DNA from: Dokdonia sp. 4H-3-7-5
Lineage (GTDB): Bacteria > Bacteroidota > Bacteroidia > Flavobacteriales > Flavobacteriaceae
Length of the DNA stretch: 64,000 nucleotides
Direction of reading: 5' to 3'
Assembly: GCF_000212355.1 (NCBI RefSeq)
Contig: NC_015496.1
Span: 3,008,001 to 3,072,000 of the forward strand
Shown here: piece after piece, positions 45,401 to 54,097 of the stretch
Layout: every line of letters starts with the position of its first letter
Position numbering within the stretch: the first letter of the stretch is position 1
Translations under genes and position numbers: made by a program
Notes under the pieces: model-generated
Told to the model about the DNA's origin: nothing
The model's input: only the letters and a program-made list of their open reading frames with translations
The model's database searches: none

Positions 45401-47486
45401 CTAAATCTATAGACGCTTCAGGAGCTATAGAGTCTAACACTACTAAGCCATCTAAGGTCATATTAAGATTTTCATCTTTATAAGTAGATTTAAATGCTCC
45501 TTTACCATTTGTGACTTGACCTTTGAGGTTAAGGTCCTTAATGGCATACTTGTTATATTGGAAAGTATTTACAGTCGCATCTAGACTTGCATCGAGTGTA
45601 TTTATAGTGCTTCCTGATCCACTAGTTTTAACAGATAAGGTGAGTGCTCCTAATTGGTCATTGCCCAATAATTCTCCCATCGCATATTCCTGCACAGCTA
45701 CATCTGCTTCAAATGCAATGGTGTTACCATTTTTAAATCTACCAACTATGGTTGCTGCACCTTGGCTTGAAGTCAATGCTGCCTTTGCAGTTATATCTTC
45801 CATACTACCTTTTGCATTACCCACTAGTTTAAACTTCGCAGGTAAGTTAATTGAAAGGGAATCTGCACTTACAAACTTAGAAATATCTCGCTTGGTGGTT
45901 TGTGCTTGTATCTCTGGTAGGTTCATGTAGAGATTATCTACATCGCTTAGATTACTCAGAGCGCCACTGGCAGTAATCGATGTTTCTTTACCCCAATTCA
46001 TACGTAAAAATGGGACATCAAGTGAAGCTAATGATCCAGATGCATTTACAAATCCAGTTAAAAACTGCTTACTCAATGCTCTTATATATTCATTATTTAA
46101 CAAGTCTGGCTGAAAACGATAGGTATCTTTTACATCAAATCTAAAACTTGGTATCGATACATCAAGAGTCACCTTTTCAGGTTGTGATGTTAATGATTTA
46201 AATGAAGGGTAATTCATTGATATACAACCATCTATAGCACTATTATTTAACTGAAGCTTCAAATCATCGATAGTCAGATTCTGCTCTGACACAAGGAAAT
46301 TAGTTGCTAGAGATTTTAAGTTAATACCACTTGACTCATATCCCGAAAGATGCGCTATAGTGCTACCCGCTTTAAAATCTTTTAAAAATGTATTTGTTGC
46401 GTCAAAGGCAATATTCTCAATAGTGACTGCATTAGGATTAAACGTCCCCTTAGAGGAAGTCGCACCATCCACAGTATATGAAACACCTGTGTTTTTAATA
46501 AGTGCTTCGGTAATTTGAATATTATAGGCAGGGAATATGGAAGTACTAGTAGCGCCAATAGTCGAAGCAGATGCAACAGTAGTCATATTAATACCTAAGT
46601 TGCTATCTGAAATATTAATCGTATTTACATCAATGGTAAACGTATTAAAATCTGCTTTTGGGATTTCGGCATATAGTTCTTTTAAATCGAAGTCAAAATC
46701 AATTCCTGCTTCTGTGCCAGTATAATTACCGCTTACGTTGTTAAGTGTTAACTCTTCGAAAGCTAGAAATGGCAACGGAATTTCTTCTGCATTCGGATCT
46801 GAAGGTACAGGAACTTGGTAGATATTAAAGCGTCCATTTTGAATTAAACCGCTATTAGCAGTGAATCTCATTGCGTCGAGATCTACTACATCCATCTCTA
46901 CTTCTAGTACATCAAAAACATAGCTACTTGTAATTCCAGTTACACCATCATTGTAAGTGATGTCAAAATCTTTTAAAGAAATATCTCCTATAATTATATC
47001 AAGGGGATTTGTCGCAATGGTATCTACTTCCGCAGTTGAAGGACTAGCAAATGCTTCTGCTATAAAGTCAAAATTAAATCCAGAGATACTATCGTTTCTT
47101 ATGATGTTTGCACGAACGCCTTCCCACTGTGCATCCTCTATCCCTATTCCAGAACCTTGTAATATAGGAAGAAACGGGATATTTGCCTCTAATGATCTGC
47201 TGTAAACCAGTGTATCGCCCTTCTTATCTTCTATGTAAAGTCCTTCAACCGCAATATCACCATCGAAGGTGATAAACACCCTTTCTAGTTCAACTTTGGT
47301 ATTTGTCTTCTCAGATAAATAGGTAACTGCTTTAGAAACTATAATATTCTGTCCCCACTCACTGCGTATGAATAGAACAAGTAAGAATAATATAAGAAAT
47401 ATGATCACTAAGATTCGACCAATAATGCGAAGCCATCGATATTTTCTCTTAGGCTTTTTTGGGATAGACTGTTGTTCTTCTGACAA
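42447..47486 (-). CDS. tamB: Translocation/assembly module protein TamB
   Basis: 1679 residues. One N-terminal inner-membrane anchor (IGRILVIIFLILFLLVLFI, about 24-42), then a very long series of beta strands forming a hydrophobic groove (AsmA/TamB repeats), with the DUF490 domain at the C-terminal end (about 1200-1600; for example GEGDFNFTLQPNGRMTLTGVYDV). It spans the periplasm and supports lipid movement and outer-membrane biogenesis with TamL. The C-terminal tail is Lys/Glu/Gln-rich. Operon order tamB-tamL; a palindrome lies 129 bases upstream. Confidence 0.95.
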   Translation of the reverse strand: MSEEQQSIPKKPKRKYRWLRIIGRILVIIFLILFLLVLFIRSEWGQNIIVSKAVTYLSEKTNTKVELERVFITFDGDIAVEGLYIEDKKGDTLVYSRSLEANIPFLPILQGSGIGIEDAQWEGVRANIIRNDSISGFNFDFIAEAFASPSTAEVDTIATNPLDIIIGDISLKDFDITYNDGVTGITSSYVFDVLEVEMDVVDLDAMRFTANSGLIQNGRFNIYQVPVPSDPNAEEIPLPFLAFEELTLNNVSGNYTGTEAGIDFDFDLKELYAEIPKADFNTFTIDVNTINISDSNLGINMTTVASASTIGATSTSIFPAYNIQITEALIKNTGVSYTVDGATSSKGTFNPNAVTIENIAFDATNTFLKDFKAGSTIAHLSGYESSGINLKSLATNFLVSEQNLTIDDLKLQLNNSAIDGCISMNYPSFKSLTSQPEKVTLDVSIPSFRFDVKDTYRFQPDLLNNEYIRALSKQFLTGFVNASGSLASLDVPFLRMNWGKETSITASGALSNLSDVDNLYMNLPEIQAQTTKRDISKFVSADSLSINLPAKFKLVGNAKGSMEDITAKAALTSSQGAATIVGRFKNGNTIAFEADVAVQEYAMGELLGNDQLGALTLSVKTSGSGSTINTLDASLDATVNTFQYNKYAIKDLNLKGQVTNGKGAFKSTYKDENLNMTLDGLVVLDSIAPEASIDLDIIGADLQALGLMQRDVRTGFKLKGNFKGNATSYDVAATMDDGIVVYDDRSYLIGNLDGTARVRPDSTSVTFDNKIMNLDLKSNADPARITTALQDHIYSYFYRDVAVADTLANPVNLILKGKIRQSPLLNEVFLVNMKDLDTVSIDLDFAQAERVLNASIKAPHVNYGGNEIDSLAFVMNTDKDDFNFNLGFKGIKAGPFAIQRTEISGNQTNNELALDFLAYAGGDKLIQVQSEITGSRENLRFHVLRDSLIFNKKQWGIPVTNEVLITDKKLSFNDFRFKRNTQSVEITDKLPTIEKDHIAIDFRNFKISEFLAYLNPNEQLATGNLNGDLVLEEPFGDLGFLADLYVENLGLLGENLGTAELTGRSLNGDRYDFNLGIQGGSVDLDLTGDYVADVDGALINMDLDINEIKMEAIDGFSLGELKDGSGSLEGNFKLNGALASLEYQGFLRFKNAGFIVSKLNAPFSLKNETISLDNDEISMSNFTVLDEKQNTLVVSGLIGTESFINPSFDLTINAKDFQALNAKPKDNDFIYGTAVFDAKASIKGDLQIPIVTVDATVGGATDVTYVMPTAAANIESSDGIVVFVNRENPDAILTRTEEETGTITGFDFKGLFKVNKEAQVTVLIDKETGDNLKVQGEGDFNFTLQPNGRMTLTGVYDVTSGQYEMNLYNLVNRTFKLDPGSRVSWSGDPFDAKLDVRAVYEVEASASPLMASANAGADPAQSSKYRQQLPFLVYLNIDGELLSPKINFALDLPEDEQGAIGGQVYSRVQQVNQQEGELNRQVFSLLVLNRFYPDSNSDGSRGGFASIARDNLNDALSDQLNIFSDKLLGKTGFQLDFGLDSFTDYQGTTPQERTQLDIAAQRKFFGDKLTVRVGSSVDVAGQSASGESNPLIGNVSLEYELTEDGQYRLKGFRRSEFENVIDGQTIVSGISLIFQQEFNKFSQLWDAILRKKQQQLVEEEKAKKEATPPQETIENNKNN

Positions 47487-47614
47487 TGAAAATAGAGGGT
47501 TTGATAAGCTTTAACAAATTAACGTCGATAATCGCTTTTAACATAATTTGACGACGTAATCTTCTGTTAAATAGTATCAACCTACTATTAAAATTTTAAC
47601 ATTGTTGTGGGTTA

Positions 47615-47630
47615 CGCTTTCGCGAAAGCG
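47615..47630. repeat. Iterated palindrome, perfect 16-mer
   Basis: CGCTTTCGCGAAAGCG, flanked by TA and TG, in the 213-base gap upstream of tamB. Confidence 0.96.
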
Positions 47631-47699
47631 TGATAAAATCACTTACAAATAAATAGAGGAGATATTTGACTATTCTCACGAAAGGTGCTAATTGAAAAG

Positions 47700-48323
47700 C
47701 TAGTCAGCCATTAAAACGCTGTCTATAATATACAAAGAACCGTTTGAGGGACTCATATCTGCAGATAGTATTCTAGCAGTATGCCCGCTTTCATCATTGA
47801 GAATAATATTTGTTTTGTCTAATGTCGCGCGGATGCTACCTCCATTTTGGGTAGGCAATTCTAAAGAACCACCACTCTTTATAATTTCTGATTCTAGTTT
47901 TTCTGCTGTCCACTTATTTTTAACTACATGGTACTTGAGTGCTTTTTTTGCCTCAGACTTGTCATAATCACTAGATTTCTTATCTAAGACACCTAAGTTT
48001 TCATTATTAAACGCCTTATTATTTGGGGCGAATATGGTAAGAAATCCTTGGTTCACTAAACATTCATCCAAATCTAGTTCCTTAATTTGTAATTCAAATT
48101 CAGAAAGCTCTTCGGTATTGTTAATTTTAGAAACTATTCCATGTACCTTATTATCTTCAATTATTATCTGTTCTTTTAAGGCTTTTTCTGATAATTTCTT
48201 TTGCACAATCTCACGCTCAGCTTCTTCACGTATTTGTTGATCTCTTTGTTTATTATCACAAGATGATAGCGTAACGAATGCAGATATACACCCTACTAAC
48301 AGTATCGTTTTGTTTAAAAACAT
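47700..48323 (-). CDS. Fasciclin-domain lipoprotein
   Basis: 207 residues with a lipoprotein signal ending LSSC (Cys near 23). After a charged helical stretch (about 26-60) there is one fasciclin (FAS1) domain: LTIFAPNNKAFN, then LKYHVVKNKW and the closing SNGSLYIIDSVLM. FAS1 domains mediate adhesion or protein-protein contact; the partner is unknown. It lies between a strong minus-strand terminator and the tamB promoter region, so is transcribed separately or reads toward tamB. Confidence 0.9.
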   Translation of the reverse strand: MFLNKTILLVGCISAFVTLSSCDNKQRDQQIREEAEREIVQKKLSEKALKEQIIIEDNKVHGIVSKINNTEELSEFELQIKELDLDECLVNQGFLTIFAPNNKAFNNENLGVLDKKSSDYDKSEAKKALKYHVVKNKWTAEKLESEIIKSGGSLELPTQNGGSIRATLDKTNIILNDESGHTARILSADMSPSNGSLYIIDSVLMAD

Positions 48324-48410
48324 GCTAATTCTTTTTTTACAAATATCACAAGCACTTAATAGAAACTCCGCTAAGTTATCGTTAAAACTAAATGTAAAGA
48401 CGTTAAAAAC

Positions 48411-48441
48411 ATAAAAAACGAGCTATTACAGCTCGCTTTTT
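48411..48441 (-). terminator. Rho-independent terminator (minus strand)
   Basis: Stem CGAGCT / AGCTCG with A-run and T-run flanks; ends the alcohol dehydrogenase gene. Confidence 0.8.
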
Positions 48442-48468
48442 ACAACTTTTTAATAAATAAGACACCTA

Positions 48469-49512
48469 CTATAGGGTATCCATATCAATTACAAATCGAT
48501 ATTTTACATCATTATTTTGTACTCGCTCATAGGCTTCATTGATATTTTTCATGTCAATCATTTCAATATCACTTACAATATTGTGCTTGCCACAGAAATC
48601 TAGCATTTCCTGAGTCTCTTTAATTCCTCCTATAAGAGAACCTGCAACACTTTTACGTCCCATAATAAGATTACCACCATGAACATCTGGTAATGGTTCT
48701 ATAGCTCCTACCATACACATTGTTCCATCTACGCCTAACAATGCTAAATATGGATTAATATCGTGACTTACAGGGACTGTGTTTAATATAAAATCAAAAG
48801 TTCCGTGTTGCTCTTCCATCGCATCTTCATCCTTAGAGATCAGCACGCTATCTGCACCTAGGCGTTTTGCGTCATCTGCCTTTCCTTTTGAAGTGGTGAT
48901 CATTACTGTCTCTGCTCCCATTGCATGAGAAAACTTAATTCCCATATGACCAAGTCCACCTAGACCTACAATTCCTACTTTCATTCCTTCCTTGATTCCC
49001 CAGTGGTGCAACGGTGAGAATGTAGTAATACCTGCACATAATAAAGGTGCAACGGCTTTAATATCTAAATTACTTGGTATGTTAAGTACAAAATTTTGAT
49101 CTACAGTTACTTCTTGAGAATACCCTCCAAAGGTGTGCCCATCTGTATGCTTGTCTTTACTGTTGTAAGTCCATGTCGCTCCTTCTTTACAGAATTGCTC
49201 AAGGTCACTTTTACATGATGAGCATTCTTGACAAGAATCTACTAGACACCCTACTCCTACTACGTCTCCTTTTTTAAATCCTGTGACATCAGATCCTACT
49301 TCTATTACTTCTCCTACAATTTCATGTCCTGGAACTACTGGGTACATTGCTGGTCCCCAATCACTTCTTACCGTATGTATATCACTGTGACAAACACCAC
49401 AATATGTAATTTTTATCTTTACATCTGTAGATAGTGTATCACGACGTTTTATTGTCATTTCTTTTAAGTCGGCTTCTTTATCTTGAGCGCCATATGCTTT
49501 TACTTCTGTCAT
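48469..49512 (-). CDS. Zinc-dependent NAD(P) alcohol dehydrogenase (cinnamyl/YahK type)
   Basis: 347 residues, medium-chain dehydrogenase. Catalytic zinc ligands in YCGVCHSDIH and VPGHEIVGEV, the structural zinc site with four cysteines in CLVDSCQECSSCKSDLEQFC, and the nucleotide-binding motif VGIVGLGGLGHMGI. The order and GGYSQEVTVD match the YahK/AdhC cinnamyl-alcohol subfamily, which usually uses NADPH for broad aldehyde reduction. It is followed by a terminator; a palindrome copy lies 34 bases before its ATG. Confidence 0.93.
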   Translation of the reverse strand: MTEVKAYGAQDKEADLKEMTIKRRDTLSTDVKIKITYCGVCHSDIHTVRSDWGPAMYPVVPGHEIVGEVIEVGSDVTGFKKGDVVGVGCLVDSCQECSSCKSDLEQFCKEGATWTYNSKDKHTDGHTFGGYSQEVTVDQNFVLNIPSNLDIKAVAPLLCAGITTFSPLHHWGIKEGMKVGIVGLGGLGHMGIKFSHAMGAETVMITTSKGKADDAKRLGADSVLISKDEDAMEEQHGTFDFILNTVPVSHDINPYLALLGVDGTMCMVGAIEPLPDVHGGNLIMGRKSVAGSLIGGIKETQEMLDFCGKHNIVSDIEMIDMKNINEAYERVQNNDVKYRFVIDMDTL

Positions 49513-49545
49513 AGTTTGTTATTTTATTTATTATTAATTGGTAGT

Positions 49546-49560
49546 TTTCGCGAAAGCGTA
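49546..49560. repeat. Iterated palindrome, partial copy
   Basis: TTTCGCGAAAGCGTA; left arm degraded. Between the YihY gene and the alcohol dehydrogenase. Confidence 0.88.
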
Positions 49561-49561
49561 A

Positions 49562-50518
49562 CTATTCTTCTTTCTTTTTAAAATGTTGAAATCTTCTGAA
49601 ACCTATTCCTGTTTTTAATTGGTGCGCTTCATTATAATATGCGTCTGCATATACTCTAGTAAAATTTGCTCCAAAAAATAAAATCAAGCTGCTATAAGAA
49701 ACCCACAGCATAATGAGGATTATAGATCCTGCTGCTCCATAAGTAGAACCAGGCTCCATGGTATTGAAGTAGTATGCCATAGCAACTTCTCCTAAAATAA
49801 ATAATATGGTTGTAAGACCGGCGCCTACTCGTACTGCTTTCCAACGCACATAAACGCTAGGTAAAAACTTAAACAGTGCTGCAAATAGCATGTAAATAAC
49901 TATAAGCGAGATTGCTATATCAATTATAAATATAAATTCTATTAAAGAAGCTGGTAAAAATTCTGCTAGTCTGTTTGAAAATGCGCTAAGTAGTGAAGTG
50001 GCTATAAAACTGATGAGAAGTAAGAACCCAATAATTAAAATAAATCCAAATCCCTTCGCCCTACTTTTTATAATATTAAGAATCCCATCTTGCTCATTGA
50101 GATTAACTCCCCATATCGTGTCTAGCGCCTGCTGTAATTGAAAAAACACACCTGTCGCACCATATAATAGTACTAAGATACCCACAGTAGCTGTAAAGAA
50201 ACCTGTTTCTTCATCTCCTCGGTCTACCATCATGAGTCGTATAGATTCGGCAGTTTCCTGTCCTAATACTTTAGTAATTTCGGCAAGTAACTCACCTTGA
50301 ACGATATCTCTACCCCAGACTGCACCAACAATGTTTAAAATAATAACAACAAGTGCAGGCAGTGATAAGATGGCATAATAGGCAACGATAGCACTTAACT
50401 TAAATGGGTCTGATGCCATCCATTTTTTATAAGTGTCAACCATAAGGCGAGGCACATCCTTTATTTTAAAAGAACGCCTACCTTGGTCTGCCGTCATATA
50501 ATTATCTGTTTTTTCCAT
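49562..50518 (-). CDS. YihY/BrkB-family inner-membrane protein
   Basis: 318 residues, about six membrane helices. Typical for the YihY/virulence factor BrkB family: an amphipathic start (MVDTYKKWMASDPFKLSAIVAYYAILSLPALVVIIL), a central LYGATGVFFQLQQALDTIWGV and AAGSIILIMLWVSYSSLILFFGANFTRVYA near the end. Function of the family is not firmly known; the old RNase BN label is wrong for it. C-terminus basic and cytosolic. The upstream terminator overlaps its start region. Confidence 0.92.
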   Translation of the reverse strand: MEKTDNYMTADQGRRSFKIKDVPRLMVDTYKKWMASDPFKLSAIVAYYAILSLPALVVIILNIVGAVWGRDIVQGELLAEITKVLGQETAESIRLMMVDRGDEETGFFTATVGILVLLYGATGVFFQLQQALDTIWGVNLNEQDGILNIIKSRAKGFGFILIIGFLLLISFIATSLLSAFSNRLAEFLPASLIEFIFIIDIAISLIVIYMLFAALFKFLPSVYVRWKAVRVGAGLTTILFILGEVAMAYYFNTMEPGSTYGAAGSIILIMLWVSYSSLILFFGANFTRVYADAYYNEAHQLKTGIGFRRFQHFKKKEE

Positions 50519-50543
50519 AAAAAAAACCCTTTTTCAAGGGTTT
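50518..50543 (-). terminator. Terminator abutting the YihY start codon
   Basis: Minus-strand stem AAACCCTT / AAGGGTTT with a T-run that reaches the ATG of the next gene. Confidence 0.75.
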
Positions 50544-50548
50544 AAAAT

Positions 50549-51658
50549 TTATGCGTTATCTTTTTGCTCTTCGAGTGTTGGATAATCAATATAACCTTCT
50601 TTTCCTGGAGTGTAAAAAGTATCTGGATTAGGCTCGTTAAGAGAAGCATCGTTTTCAAAACGCTTTACTAAATCTGGATTTGCTATAAAATTACGTCCAA
50701 AGGCAACTAAATCTCCATTCTTATCAATCAAATCTTGATTTGCTGTGGCAGCATCATAACCACCACTAAGGATAAGTAAACCACTAAAACGGTCACGTAT
50801 ATTTTTCTTAATATCTGCTGGCAGGCCTGGTGCTCCCATTGATTCATGGTTAACGAGATGGATATAAACTGGTGCAATCTCCTCTAACTTTGCAGCTAGG
50901 TAATCAAATGTCTCTTTTTGACTATCAAAAGGTCCTATATCATTCATTGCTCCATTAGGAGATAAACGGACTCCTACTTTTTCTTTACCTAATGCCGCAA
51001 CAACACGTTGTGTGACTTCAAGTGTAAAGCGACATCTATTCTCTACAGAACCACCATAATTATCATCTCTCTTATTTGTTCCAGTATTTAAAAACTGATC
51101 TAATAAATAACCATTTGCACTATGAACTTCTACCCCGTCAAAACCAGCTTCAATAGCATTTTTTGCTGCCGTAACATACTCTTCAATGGTATGCTCTATA
51201 TCTTCAATGCTCATCGCGGTAGGTTCTGGAATAGGTAACTCACCTTTTCCATCTACATACATCTTAGTATCTTCTGGTCTAATTGCAGACGGAGCATATA
51301 CTACTGCATCATCAGACATGTTATCTGGATGGGATATACGACCAGAGTGCATAAGTTGCATAAATATCTTTCCACCATTTTTGTGTACAGCACTTGCTAC
51401 TGGCGTCCATGCTTTTACTTGCTCACGACTATAAATACCTGGGATACGAGGATATCCCACACCATTAAGTGACGGCGATGTTCCTTCTGTTATAATAAGT
51501 CCTGCACCGGCACGCTCACTATAATATTGAATCATTATATCTGTCGGAATATGTGCAGCTGTAGATCTTGACCTCGTAAGAGGCGCCATTACCACCTTAT
51601 TTTTTAATTTAAAATGCTCAGTGTTTAATGGGCTTAAAAGTTCTTTATAATTTTCCAT
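50549..51658 (-). CDS. Old Yellow Enzyme-family alkene reductase
   Basis: 369 residues, FMN-dependent TIM barrel that reduces activated C=C bonds with NADPH. Signatures: NKVVMAPLTRSRS near the N-terminus, active-site HSANGYLLDQFLNTGTNKR and DNYGGSVENRCRFTLEV, and AFGRNFIANPDLVKRF. His-His-like substrate site residues are in place, as in NemA/OYE. Clustered with the alcohol dehydrogenase two genes downstream, both suited to detoxify aldehydes and enones, but no direct regulator is beside them. Confidence 0.95.
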   Translation of the reverse strand: MENYKELLSPLNTEHFKLKNKVVMAPLTRSRSTAAHIPTDIMIQYYSERAGAGLIITEGTSPSLNGVGYPRIPGIYSREQVKAWTPVASAVHKNGGKIFMQLMHSGRISHPDNMSDDAVVYAPSAIRPEDTKMYVDGKGELPIPEPTAMSIEDIEHTIEEYVTAAKNAIEAGFDGVEVHSANGYLLDQFLNTGTNKRDDNYGGSVENRCRFTLEVTQRVVAALGKEKVGVRLSPNGAMNDIGPFDSQKETFDYLAAKLEEIAPVYIHLVNHESMGAPGLPADIKKNIRDRFSGLLILSGGYDAATANQDLIDKNGDLVAFGRNFIANPDLVKRFENDASLNEPNPDTFYTPGKEGYIDYPTLEEQKDNA

Positions 51659-51785
51659 GCAATTTTTTTTTTACAAAACTAGTCCATGCTATCGCTCATT
51701 GCGGTTAATGCGTTGTTAAAACAATGTTTTCATTATCATAAGGTTTTCACTTTCGTGAAAAATTGAAATCATAACCAACTATCTT

Positions 51786-51816
51786 TTTGGCGCAAGTAAG
51801 TGAAGTTGTACTTTTA
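51786..51816 (+). promoter_or_regulatory. Promoter of the EF-hand gene
   Basis: TTTG at 51786-51789, 19-base spacer, TACTTTTA at 51809-51816 (last base differs from TAnnTTTG). Confidence 0.5.
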
Positions 51817-51869
51817 TATCTCAAAACGAGTAAAAAATCGTAATCACCTCATTACAAAAGAAAAAACGT

Positions 51870-52139
51870 ATGGCTACTAAAGACATGATTCTCAAAAAAC
51901 TTCAAATCTTAATTACACAAGAATTTGATAGTCCAGAGCAGGCTTTTGCTTTTTTTGACGAAGATGGCAACGGTACTTTATCAAAAGATGAAATCAAAGA
52001 ACTTTTGAAAAAAGCAGAAATAAGTGGTTTTATAAGATCTATGGTTGCCTCTGCATTAATAGACGGATATAGTAAGGATGGTAACGATAATGTGAGCTGG
52101 GAAGAGTTTAAAAAAGCACTTGACGAGATCAAACACTAA
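51870..52139 (+). CDS. EF-hand calcium-binding protein
   Basis: 89 residues, no signal peptide, so cytosolic. A perfect 12-residue EF loop at 30-41 (DEDGNGTLSKDE) with ligands at 1, 3, 5 and 12. The second loop (68-79, SKDGNDNVSWEE) begins with Ser instead of Asp and has Asp in place of the central Gly, so it may bind calcium weakly or not at all. Probably a small calcium buffer or sensor. A good promoter is upstream. Neighbours give no hint of partner. Confidence 0.88.
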   Translation: MATKDMILKKLQILITQEFDSPEQAFAFFDEDGNGTLSKDEIKELLKKAEISGFIRSMVASALIDGYSKDGNDNVSWEEFKKALDEIKH

Positions 52140-52247
52140 TTTCTTACCAATAGGATTCACTTTTCCCAAATAGCATTCATAATATTTTCCATTTTTTAGG
52201 AATTATTCCTAATATTTCAAAATAAAGAGTAACTTTGTAACTCATTT

Positions 52248-53648
52248 ATGAATGAGACAGAGCCTACATATCATTGTGTTATAGACGTAGAAACTACGGG
52301 AAAAGGAATTAATGGCAATCGCATTACAGAAATATGTGCGGTACGCCTTAAAGATGGTGAAGTAGTAGATAAATTTACTTCACTAGTAAATCCTGAACAA
52401 TACATTCCGCCATTTATTACTAATCTTACGGGTATAGATGACGCTATGGTGGCAGATGCACCATTATTTAATGAAATCGCAGATCGAATTATTGAGATAT
52501 CGTCAGGAGCCATATTTGTAGCACATAACGTCACCTTTGATTTTAACGTGTTGCGTAGCGAGTTTAAGCGACTCGGCCATTCATTTACTAGAAAAAAACT
52601 GTGTACGGTGAGGCTTTCGCGAAAGCTTATACCTAGTCTCTTCAGCTATTCGTTAGGTAATCTTTGTGCCTCTATAGGAATTCCTCTTAACAATCGTCAC
52701 AGAGCCGAAGGTGATACAGATGCTACTGTAATTCTTTTTAAACGATTACTCACCCTCGATGAGGATGGCAAAGTAATGAGTTCCTTCCTCAACGTTCGCT
52801 CTAAAGAAGCCACGCTCCCACCTCATTTACCATCACGCATTATTCAAGAGTTACCAGAAACAGCTGGCATTTACTTGTTTAAAGATCGCGCTGGTAAAGT
52901 GATTTATGTGGGCAAGGCAATTAATATAAAAAAGAGAGTCCTCTCGCATTTTTACGATAAAAAGAATAAGGAATATTTATTAGGTCAAGAAACCTATCAA
53001 ATAGATTATGAAGTTACTGGAAATGAACTTTGCGCACTATTACTAGAATCTGAATATATCCAGCAATATTTCCCAAAGTTCAATAGAGCTCAAAAAATAC
53101 CCACAAGCAACTACTCTATTATATCGTATGAAAATAGAAAAGGTATCATACAGCTCGCGGTAGCCAAGACAAAATATAGACATACAGCAACTCAAAAAGT
53201 ATTTACTAGAGCCAAAGCTACAGAGCGACTCATGGAGCTTTGTGAGATGTATGAATTATGCCCACGTTTTTGCGGTTTGCAGGCAACCTTTAATGAGTGC
53301 TCACATTATAGTCTAAAAAATTGTAAAGGTATCTGTAGTAATAACGAATCTGTAACTGATTACAATCTACGCGTTCGTGAAGCATTACAATCCTTTGATG
53401 CAGAAAATGAGAGTTATATTATAAAAGAAGACGGTCGTACAGATAATGAAACAGCCTTCATATACATAGATAAAGGCGTTTATAAAGGTTTTGGCTTTGT
53501 ACCTGAGACAGAGCAAGTGAGTCATTTTGATGAAGTAGCCTCACATTTACTACCTAAAAAGAGCACGTATCATACAGACATTATATTGAGAAGTTATTTA
53601 CGTAGACATAAAAATCCGCATATTGTATCACTTGCTATTTCTGCTTAA
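52248..53648 (+). CDS. DnaQ-like 3'-5' exonuclease fused to a GIY-YIG (UvrC-like) domain
   Basis: 466 residues. N-terminal DEDDh exonuclease (about 6-170: CVIDVETTG for Exo I, HNVTFDFNVL for Exo II, HRAEGDTDAT for Exo III), then a GIY-YIG nuclease domain like UvrC N-terminus/Cho (about 200-285: AGIYLFKDRAGKVIYVGKA) and a C-terminal helical part with cysteines (FCGLQATFNECSHYSLKNC). Fusion of epsilon-like and Cho-like nucleases suggests DNA repair or processing. Palindrome copy encodes RLSRKLI between Exo II and III. The next gene starts three bases after the stop. Confidence 0.9.
   Translation: MNETEPTYHCVIDVETTGKGINGNRITEICAVRLKDGEVVDKFTSLVNPEQYIPPFITNLTGIDDAMVADAPLFNEIADRIIEISSGAIFVAHNVTFDFNVLRSEFKRLGHSFTRKKLCTVRLSRKLIPSLFSYSLGNLCASIGIPLNNRHRAEGDTDATVILFKRLLTLDEDGKVMSSFLNVRSKEATLPPHLPSRIIQELPETAGIYLFKDRAGKVIYVGKAINIKKRVLSHFYDKKNKEYLLGQETYQIDYEVTGNELCALLLESEYIQQYFPKFNRAQKIPTSNYSIISYENRKGIIQLAVAKTKYRHTATQKVFTRAKATERLMELCEMYELCPRFCGLQATFNECSHYSLKNCKGICSNNESVTDYNLRVREALQSFDAENESYIIKEDGRTDNETAFIYIDKGVYKGFGFVPETEQVSHFDEVASHLLPKKSTYHTDIILRSYLRRHKNPHIVSLAISA
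52613..52626. repeat. Iterated palindrome, 14-base copy (coding)
   Basis: GCTTTCGCGAAAGC in the exonuclease/GIY-YIG gene, read as LSRKL. Confidence 0.95.
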
Positions 53649-53650
53649 TT

Positions 53651-53935
53651 ATGGACACAGCCTTAGATTTTAAAACCTATTACCTTGAAATACCTGAACT
53701 ATTAGTAAGTCATTATCCTGATCTTAATTTTCAAAATCATTGCTATCTACGCATTGCGCTAGATAATGTTATAGGTACAAAGTGGGATACTCAGATTGCT
53801 AAGCCAGCATATAAGCATCTTACTACAGATCAAAGAAAACTGGTCATATCTTATCTCTCATCTTACGTGAAGGACAAGAACTTACTTTTATCACATAATA
53901 TGATCTCACTAGCATATAGAGGAAAGTTAGTGTAA
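53651..53935 (+). CDS. Conserved hypothetical protein
   Basis: 94 residues, soluble, mostly helical, not recognised. Segments NHCYLRIALDNVIGTKWD and KPAYKHLTTDQRKLVISYL give it the look of a small nucleotide- or acetyltransferase-associated protein, but no motif supports that. It starts two bases after the stop of the nuclease fusion gene, so it is co-transcribed and may be its partner. Function unknown. Confidence 0.72.
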   Translation: MDTALDFKTYYLEIPELLVSHYPDLNFQNHCYLRIALDNVIGTKWDTQIAKPAYKHLTTDQRKLVISYLSSYVKDKNLLLSHNMISLAYRGKLV

Positions 53936-54097
53936 ACAGATACTTTTTCCTACCCAAAGAAAAAGGCTTGCTTCTCTTACTAAGGAAAGTATAATTGGTA
54001 ATTTTGCAACGTTAATCACTTTTATACTAATTTGATATAAGGTGACTAATAAACTGCCGAGATAACATATTATCAGGGCGTTACTAATTATCCAGCT

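Noticed and set aside
45523-45930. 135-codon open frame opposite tamB
   Set aside because: Shadow of a long, repetitive gene; no independent support.
51744-51761. TTTTCACTTTCGTGAAAA as another palindrome copy
   Set aside because: It shares TTTCG and GAAA but the core and both GC-rich arms are lost; treated as an unrelated inverted repeat.
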